DNA from: Distichodus sexfasciatus
Taxonomy: Eukaryota > Chordata > Actinopteri > Characiformes > Distichodontidae
Assembly: GCA_032718565.1 (NCBI GenBank)
Contig: JAVGVS010000549.1
Span: 1 to 64,000, forward strand
DNA: 64,000 nucleotides
Direction of reading: 5' to 3'
Numbering within the stretch: position 1 is the stretch's first letter; the number at the start of each line of letters is the position of its first letter. Of this stretch, positions 45,601 through 54,600 are shown one piece after another. The notes under the pieces are model-generated. The model ran no database searches. It worked only from the letters and a program-made list of their open reading frames with translations, and had not been told where the DNA came from. Position numbers and translations under genes: made by a program.

Positions 45601-48600
45601 TGAGTTCCTTTGGTGTGTTCACATATACATAAAAAATGCTGACTAATCGAGTTCACTTTGAGGGCTGAAACGGACCAAGTGTGAAAACACCCAGAGTTCG
45701 TTTGGCTTTTTCACGTAAAAAATGTTGACTAATCGATCTGAGTTCGCTTTAAGGGCTGAAACGGATCAAGTCTGAAAACACCCTCAGACACTGTATTGGA
45801 GTTATATCGTATCGGACATTAAAAAAGTTGTATCTAAATGTTACTATTCTTCACACTTTGCTCCTTGTATTTATTTTTTCCCTGTAGCTTCTCCCCAAAG
45901 AAGAGATGTACACTCCACCCATTGTCCTGAAAGTGATAGATCACAGACCTTTTGGTCGGAAACCCATCGTTGGCCAGTGCACAATCGAATCTCTGGAGGA
46001 ATTTAGATGTGACCCCGACATAGGCACGATGGAAGTGGCCAGGACCGCCAGAGGCAAGAGAAATGCCTTTATTATTGACTCATATATAACACTGTTATAA
46101 CCATTAAAATTTTGGTACAATCTCTGTTTTAGTGGCCATGATGTCGCTGGGTACTGGAGATGTGATTATTGACATAGAAGGCAGAGTTCCGATACTAGAT
46201 ACTCAGGTAGAGTTTTACTACAAGTTAAAATCAATCTTTACTTGACCACAGCCTTTAATCAGACCCTCCGGGATTTCACGATGTTGCGATCACAACTATT
46301 AAGGCAAATTCAGCCAATCCCCGGGAATTCATTACTACCGTGCAATTTTGACCAATTACCGCAACTTTACTGCAATTTTTGACCAATCATTGTCGTTTTC
46401 CGCAAAACGTTGAGCTATACGTCAGCGAACTCACTTCCTTGTTACGTTTAGAAGACGCTGGAAAAATAACTAAATGATTAATGGTTAATAAAAATAGTGG
46501 TTTTGTTCCCTTCATTTTAATTCATTGTTAAAGAATCATTATAAAGGGGGACAAAATTGCTCATTTTTCCGTAACTTTGACTTGCTCCCGCAGCTTTATT
46601 TCAAAACGCCAAAAGCACTGCAACTTTCATCACAGTTTCTTTAGAAAAGCTGCCATAAAATCAGGCATTTTAGGCCTCAACAAGCTCAAAAAAGGCCCGT
46701 GAAATCCTGGAGGCACTATTTAAGTTCTGTGTGCATTTCCGTGTCAATTAGATTTTAACTGTCTGTTCATCTTTCTTCTGTTTTGCTTCTGTAGCCTGCA
46801 GAAAAGGTAGGTTTTACATGAATGTGCTTTTTAACCATCACTATTATGAACATTCAAGATGAGAAAACAAAACGTGGCTGTGGTTTAAAGGTGTTTTCTG
46901 GTAACTTAGGTGGATGAAGCTGTGGACTGGTGGAGTAAATTTTACGCCTCCATCGGAGAGCATGAGAAGTGTGGTCCTTATCTGCAGAAGGGTTATTCCA
47001 CACTAACAGTGAGCTCACGTTATCCCTCATTTTAATGAAATACTCAGTATTTTGGTGACGGTATTAAATTTGACGGTGCCTGTTTTTCCAGGTCTATGGG
47101 AGTGAGCTTGAGGAGGTGCAAGATTTCCACGGGCTGACAGACTTTTGTAACACGTTTAAACTGTACAGAGGGAAGACCGAAGACGATGAGGACGATCCCT
47201 CTGTGGTGGGAGAGTTTAAGGTGAGTGGGATTTTAAATGCTGTTCAGATTAAGGATGGACGATATAGATATCCGATATCAAATGTTTTTCATGTTCATAT
47301 CTGAGTCGAGCGTGTAAAGACAACACTGCAAAAAATAAAAATCTGTACAAGTGTAATTGACTTGAATTCAGCATTTTAATCTTGTTACACCGTTTTTTGG
47401 ATTTATTTTCTTGGTAAGACTGAATATTGTTTAGATTATTTGACTTGTTTCAAGAAAATTTTTCTTGAGTTATCCTATCTTGGTAATACAACTAATTTTG
47501 AGCAGTTTTTTTCTTAAAACAACCTACACTGGTAAAGGAGTTGTGTTAACAGGTAGACTGTAAGTATATTTTTACTTGTTTCAAGAGAATTGGAGAAAAA
47601 AACTAGTATATTCTGCTTAATTTAAGTTGTGTATGTTTAGTCTTTGAGTATTTTTTTTTTCTTGTTTTAAGAAATCTTAGCAAGTGCAATTTTCTTGCTG
47701 CACTGGCAAATAATTTTGCTTGAAATAAGTATTTTTTTCCCAAAAATAGCAATTTTTTTCTTATTTTTAAAAAGGCATTTTTTGCAGTGAAGATATTCAG
47801 AATTTTGGCACAAAAATAACGCCATAGCTCTGACATTTCTAACACAGTGCCAAGTCAAGCGAGCGTGAAAGCAGAGTGGAGCGAAGACGAAGCATTACTA
47901 AGTCAAATAGGGCGCATGTGACTCTCCATGTGCACTACCTAGTGCGTTGAGAGCAGTTAAACTGTTTCCTGAGATGCATACAAGCACATAGAAAAGTATG
48001 ATAAGAGCGTTTTACCTAACGTACTATTAAGTGCTGCAGTACACGGCTCAGGACACAGCCCAAGTGAGGAAAACACGCAATTTGGTTAGTTACCAGTTTT
48101 TCGCACATGTAGGCAGAGTTGAGTGCGTAAAGACAAGAGATTTTGCTTGTGAACATTCCACTGCATAATAACACCTTACATTTTAAGACAGAAGGCGACG
48201 GCCGTATAAACGCCCACCTCAGACTCTGGACATGGCGTTAGCGCTACCTTTCCCACATACTAAATGCGCCATCAAATATCCACTGGAAATGTCGGGCAAA
48301 TCTAAGCATTGTCCGATTCCGATATGATTCCGATATCATCATGCATCCCTAGTTCAGAATGCTCTCTGTGATGTGTAAGATTTGTAAGAAATTAAATCTA
48401 GCAATGCAAACTTGAATCTGCAGTTAAATGATAAATGATGTTTGAGTGCCACCTTATGGTGATTGTTGTGAGTCAAAATATTTTTTGAATTAGACATTTC
48501 TGATTGAAATTGACTTCAACGCGGAGAAAGGTGCAATAAGAAAATCCTTGTGCCTTCAGGGTCTGAATCTAATTTGGATAAAATTTTGGATTAACAAACT

Positions 48601-51600
48601 TTTGGGAAAGAGCAACAGTAAAATGTGAGGAAAATAGTTTTCAAAATTTAAGTTTTAAAATTTGGGATCTATTCACAGGGTTCGTTTAGGGTGTACCCTC
48701 TGTCAGATGACCCTGAAATCCCCACGCCTCCTCGGCAGTTTAGAGAGTTGCCCGAGAGCGGGCCTCAGGAATGTCTGGTTAGAATCTACGTGGTGCGCTG
48801 TATAGACCTCCAGCCCAAAGACAGCAATGGCTTGGTGAGTATACAAATATGATAAATAATGTGCATAATTATTATCTATTACACAAAACAGAAATCATTT
48901 AAACTCGGCTGTGTTTAACCCAAAAACATGCTTTTTAGTGCGACCCCTACATCAAGATTTCTTTGGGGAAGAAAACCATTGATGACAGAGACCACTACAA
49001 ACCAAACACTCTAAACCCAGAGTTTGGCAGGTCAGAAATCATCAGATTCTACTTGTAATAACTAAGAAAAATGGATTTATGACTTTATGAGCGTCTTGTT
49101 TGTTTTTGTGTTTGCAGGATGTTTGAACTGTCCTGCTTTCTTCCACAAGAAAAGGATCTAAAAATCAGCATCTACGACTTTGATTTGCTGAGTAGTGATG
49201 AGAAGGTTGGGGATACTGTTATTGACCTCGAGAATCGGCTGCTTTCTCGATTTGGCTCTCACTGTGGCCTTCCTCTGTCGTACTGTGTGTAAGTGTTTGA
49301 AAATGAGCAGTCTGAAGATGTATTTGAGGATGTTGATATATTTGAGTTTTAAATAGCTTTTAATCGGCTCCAGAATGGTCTCCTCATTAAAGGCCTGTGT
49401 CCACCAAACACCTTTTTTTGCACTGAGAGCGGTCAAAACCTCCAGAGCGCTTTCTTGGCGCTTCTCTTACGCAAAGCGTCATCGGGCAATTCCATGTTCG
49501 TTCCTATTTCATGTAAACATTGTAATGTGTTACTTTGAGATCCTTACAACCTTCAAGAGAGTCTGGCTGCAGACCTCCTATGTGGATAAATCTCCTCTGT
49601 CAGTACGTCTCCTCTTAGGGAAAGGAAATGACGTCATACGTATAACTACGGTTATGGTTATGGTTAGGTACGGTTCTTCGTCCTTGTGCGTCATTTCCTT
49701 TCCCTCAGAGGAGATGTACTGACAGAGGAGCTTACCCACAGAGGAGGTCTGCAGCCAGACCCTTCTCACAACCTTATGAGTGAGAAAGGCAATACAGAAA
49801 CTCAGGTCAGATTTCCGGCAGGAGTGGGCGTGGGCCGACGCAGCACAGACTTGACAGATCAGATATTAATTGTGAGGGTGCCTGCAGTGTGTTTATAAAT
49901 GACCAGCTGTACAGTTTATACCAGGATGTACCACAGTTCACGGTACACAGCACAGTGTGGGAATTAAGTTACAGTACGTCTGGGTGCAGTGTGGTAAAAG
50001 CTGCGACGTTAGGTTTTGGAAATGTAGCTGAAATTACGATCGCTTTGTTAACTCCGCAGCTCAGGAGTGAACCAGTGGAGAGATCAACTAAAGCCATCTC
50101 AGATCCTTCAGAACCTCTCCAGGCTGAGAGGACTCCCTCCTCCCCAAATTGCAGATGACGGCAGTTCGTTGACGTTTGGTGGACGGCAATACAACCTGCT
50201 GGACTTGGGTATGACTGGCTCTTCTGCTTTTACTTTTGTTTTAAAAGTTTATATTTCTATTCTATTTCTAGTTTAAACGTGTATATTTCATATTCTAGTT
50301 ATATATTTTATGTGCCTCATTTGTTTGTTGTTCTTTGTTCTGTGCACTGTTAAAACTGGAGCCACGTCGTCTTGTCTCTGTATACCTGTCCCGTATATAG
50401 CAGAGATGACAGAAAACTTTGACTACTATGTGAAGATTGTGACACGGTGTTCTAAGTGACTAAAATTCTCATCTTACAACAATCTTTTCATGTCCCATTG
50501 CGTTGCTAGAGGCCAGTAAGGTGTTGCACCAGCACCTCGGTCCCCCCCGGGAGCGTATCTGCCTGCACGTTCTGCGCAAGCATGGCCTGGTGCCTGAACA
50601 TGTGGAAACCAGAACTCTGCACAGCTCCTATCAGCCCACTCTCTCCCAGGTGAGTACAAAAAGAGATTTTGCACCCACACCCTGTCTTAACTCCTGTCTG
50701 GACACCATCCTCAAAGCAGAGAGATTTTGTTGAAGCGTAAGAAGAAATCCCACATCTGTCTTTCCTTTTGATCTGTTAACACCGTTTTCCATTTACCTTT
50801 TTAAGGGAAGAATTCAGATGTGGGTGGACATATTCCCCAAAAGCCTTGGCCCTCCTGGACCGCCAGTTGACATTACTCCCCGTAAAGCCAAAAAGTAAGA
50901 ACCGGCGGCTTTTATCTGTTCGTAGCTCTTGTTTGATCCAGCAGTGCTGGGAATAGAAGTCATATCGTCTCCTGCGTTGCAGATACTTCCTGCGAGCCGT
51001 TATTTGGAACACGGCGGACGTAATCCTGGATGATAAAAGCATTACTGGGGAAAACATGAGTGATATCTATGTGAAAGGGTAAAAATGTTAGATTTCATCA
51101 TTTTATAAATATTGTAACAATCTGCAACGACTCAGTCTCAGACACTTTTTACATAGGTGCTAATAAACCACGAATGCTTTGCTTTTGCAGTTTTAATTGT
51201 GCAGCTGCAGCATAACGTCATATTCTGAACGTATGAAGCCATAATGTAGTGGGAAAGTGCTGAGAAGCTGTGTAATCTACAGGTGGATGCCTGGAATGGA
51301 GGACGACAAGCAGAAGACCGACGTCCACTACCGGTCTCTTGATGGGGATGGAAATTTCAACTGGAGATTAGTCTTTGCGTTTGACTACCTACCAGCAGAG
51401 CAGCTGTGCCTCGTGTCCAGAAAGGTGTGTACATTTTACAGCAAGTATTTATTTGAGGAAAGCAACTGATTTTATATGGTTTTGTCAGTGTGCTTAATAA
51501 AATAAAATTCTGCAGAAACCAGTAGCGTTGTAGTATTCAAGCACAGTTTTTAAAAGTCTTGGTCTTGTCATGGACTAGGAGAATGTTACTATTAAAACGA

Positions 51601-54600
51601 CACTTTTGCATTGTTAATTAATTAGTTTTAATAACTCAGAAACCACACACATACCGTCAGAATCACAAGACCTTCAACTTACCGGACATTATATTCATTC
51701 CTTTGTATGTGAAATTATTTCTAAATAATAATGTAGTTCTCTTCCAGAAAGGCCAAAAGCAGCTCATTTTGTAGGCCAAAATTTGAGTATTTCTTCATTT
51801 TCAATTGATCAGAATTTCTTTTTCCATTTTATAATGTTATCGAGAAATCAATAGGGAAAAAATAAATATAGATTTATTAAATAAAATTTGTTATCAAATA
51901 ACATAGTGTCTCCGTCTGGCACTGACCTTATTGTTCTTCACAGCACTAAGCCATAGCATGTCTCTGCATAATAACAACTCTGCAAACCAATAACACAGTG
52001 AGTTTGGTCTTGAGGAGTGTTCACTGTGGTTTGTTGAGTTTATCATATGACGTGATCAGTGTTGATAACTGCTTCCAGTGAAGCGATTTCCTCATTATAG
52101 ATATGGAAGAGAGAAATATTGAATAAACATCTTTAATGTTGCTTAGGCTTTGCATGTTCCACTTATTTGTCATGTGGTGTAAAACATGCATTGGTCTGGT
52201 CACGGTCTCGTCTCGGTCTCGGCCCTTCAGTCTTGGCCTTGTCTCCGTCTCAACACACTCTGGTCTTGGTGCAGTCTCGGCCTCAGTTTAGGTGGTCTTG
52301 ATCCCAACTCTAGAAACCAGACGTCTGCCGCTGTTTCTGTTACTGTTTTGTATCCATAAATAAAGCTACCTGCGTTGCTGCTTCATCAGTTTGATTGTAA
52401 GTGTGAAACCTACCTCTTCACTTTTTCCATTAGGAGCACTTCTGGAGTCTTGATAAAACCGAGTTCAGGATTCCTCCCAAGCTGATCATCCAGATATGGG
52501 ACAACGACAAATTCTCCTTGGATGACTATTTAGGTGAACCTGTCCATTTCCGTTCTGTCTGTCACGAGTGTCGGCATGTTATTAAAGCAGTGGTTTCCAA
52601 TCCCAGTTCTCACGGAACACCGCTCTGCACAGAATCGGTATTTCCTGCACCGCCGCACGCCGATCCTACATTGATAATTAGCTAATCAGTAGCATCAGCT
52701 ATGCTGTGGGTCGAATCTGTGCAGAGTGGTGTTCCGCGAGGACTGGTATTGGGAAATGCTGTATTAGGCCTCTTTCACACGGACGTCTGAACCAGGCGTT
52801 TTTCTGCTCATTGGAGCAAATCACAGCGTCCACACGGGCGGTCAGCACCGGCGTTCGGCCGGCTGCGCGTTTGGGGGGCGTCAAATAAACGCTGCATGCA
52901 ACGTTTTCTTGGCGTCAAAATCCCGACGAACGCGAGGAAAACGACACTATTGCGAACGGCAGTGAAACGCCAATCGAACGCAGCTACAAAACACAGCAGA
53001 AATGCGTATGGCGTTCAGAAGGCGTTCATTTCGAACGTCCATGTGGACGAGGCCTTAAAGGGTCGGGCACTGATGCAGATCACTTTTTCTCTGGTTTATT
53101 CCAAAACAAATGGGCATGATGGTCAATAACAACTCCAAACTGATCCCTTGAATTATAAACAAAACCTACACACCAACACCCAGGAAACATGGCGGTGGAG
53201 TGACACAGTAACTTAACAGAAACAGGGCTCTAAATACCCCAACTGGAACAGGGAGTAACCAATAAACTCAGGCCCACGTAACCAAACTGAATCAGACAAA
53301 TAAACACACCAACCAAAAGTGGAGCAACAGCAGCCCCCAGTGGCCTCTTGCTCATCTGTCCGGAGGGATCCTGACATTGTTGTGTAAACAATTAACAGTT
53401 TTCTCATAATTATGCACAAACATATACATATATTTATAGTTTTAAAAGTCAGCAATTGATGTTAAAAATACAGAAAAAATCCTGCCAGCGTCAAGTGTAA
53501 TGTTAAATAAAATTAAGCAGACGTGTTCCACGTTGTATTGACATTTTGGTCAAAGCTTTGAATATTCAAATTATCCAAGACATTTTTGGGGGGTTTCACA
53601 CAGTACAATGAGGATTATTCTCATTGTATGTGCAGGAGTTCTGGATAAAACATGCTCTCTCCAACAGGCACAGTGGAGCTGGATTTGATTCACCTCATCC
53701 CTCCGTCTAAGACCCCAGAGAAGTGCCGTCTTGACATGCTTATACCAGGAGCAAACAAGAGCCTTCCTGCTAAATCTCTGTTTGCCCAGAAATCTGTGAG
53801 AGGCTGGTGGCCCTGCGCCATGGAGGAAGATGGCAAGAAAATTGTGACTGTGAGTAAAGAGTACCTGAGCAGCTTTACCTGAGCCATTATTTGTGGCAAT
53901 GGTAATTAATAAATTCCTTTTTCTCGATGTTTAAACTAAAAATCCAAATAATGGAGTCATGGAACAGCATGTAGAAGGAAGTAGATACTTTCATGAGAAG
54001 GAAATTAATTGAGGAAAAAGGCAATATACACTCATAGTGCATATACAAAATGATGTAATTATTCGTTTTAATAAAATCTGCTAGTAAATCAGTTTGTCCT
54101 ATATATAATTTTCTTAATTAAATTTTCAGACTTTATTCATGATGAATACAATATTATAGTATATTTGACATCTCACAAACAGTGTGATTCTATGGTAGGC
54201 AAATTCTCAAGAATAATGTTTTTTGTGCAAATGTTGAGCGAGAAGGTTGTGAATTCGATCCCGGAGTCGATCCACTGTGTGGAGTTTGCATGCTCAGTTT
54301 GGATTAAGTGGTTTGGGTAATGAATGAATGAATGAATGAGTAAATCGGTTTGTCCTAACTTGACTAAATTGAATAATTTTCATAACTTTTTTTTAGCTAT
54401 GCATTAGATTATATTGAGAAGAACAACAATATTACAGTATATTAATTTATTAAATTATAGTGCCTTAATTTTTTAAGTTGACATCTTACAAACAGTATGA
54501 TATAATTGTAGGCAAATTCTCAAGAAATACATTTTTATGTGACAGGTGTTGGTTCGAAAGTTGAAAGCAGTTTTGCGCTGTATAACATGCAACTGTGTAT

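Larger units (their letters stand above)
43016..47220 (+). other. myof: myof exons 35-41: C2E region (residues 1266-1513)
   Basis: Exon 35 gives LYMVPQGIRPVVHLTAIE. Exon 36 gives ILAWGLRNMKTYQLAPVSSP. Exon 37 gives LLPKEEMYTPPIVLKVIDHR, PFGRKPIVGQCTIESLEEF and ends CCAGAG before a GC donor. Exon 38 gives DVIIDIEGRVPILDTQ. Exon 39 is a 12-nt micro-exon coding PAEK. Exon 40 gives AVDWWSKFYASIGEHEKCGP. Exon 41 gives DFHGLTDFCNTFKLYRGKTE then DPSVVGEFK. Confidence 0.9.
48679..50649 (+). other. myof: myof exons 42-46: C2F domain (residues 1514-1749)
   Basis: Exon 42 gives PPRQFRELPESGPQECLVRI then VRCIDLQPKDSNGL. Exon 43 gives CDPYIKISLGKKTIDDRDHY then NTLNPEFG. Exon 44 gives KDLKISIYDFDLLSSDEKVG then IDLENRLLSRFGSHCG. 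Exon 45 gives GVNQWRDQLKPSQILQNLSR. Exon 46 gives KVLHQHLGPPRERICLHVLR and HVETRTLHSSYQPTLSQ. Calcium-site Asps (DSNGLCDPY and YDFDLLSSDE) are complete. Confidence 0.92.
50806..53849 (+). other. myof: myof exons 47-51: C2G domain (residues 1750-1952)
   Basis: Exon 47 gives IQMWVDIFPKSLGPPGPPVD then ITPRKAKK. Exon 48 gives YFLRAVIWNTADVILDDKSI. Exon 49 gives DKQKTDVHYRSLDGDGNFNW then FDYLPAEQLCLVSRK. Exon 50 gives FRIPPKLIIQIWDNDKFSLD. Exon 51 gives VELDLIHLIPPSKTPEKCRL and KSVRGWWPCAMEEDGKKIV. Loop residues DVILDD and WDNDKFSLDDY are intact. Confidence 0.92.

Noticed and set aside
44919..45603. Paired SSFERGLSSL..GPLQLRWG frames as a duplicated gene
   Set aside because: The similarity arises from the 400-bp tandem DNA repeat. 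Frames have no splice signals or known domain and lie in an intron between validated exons.
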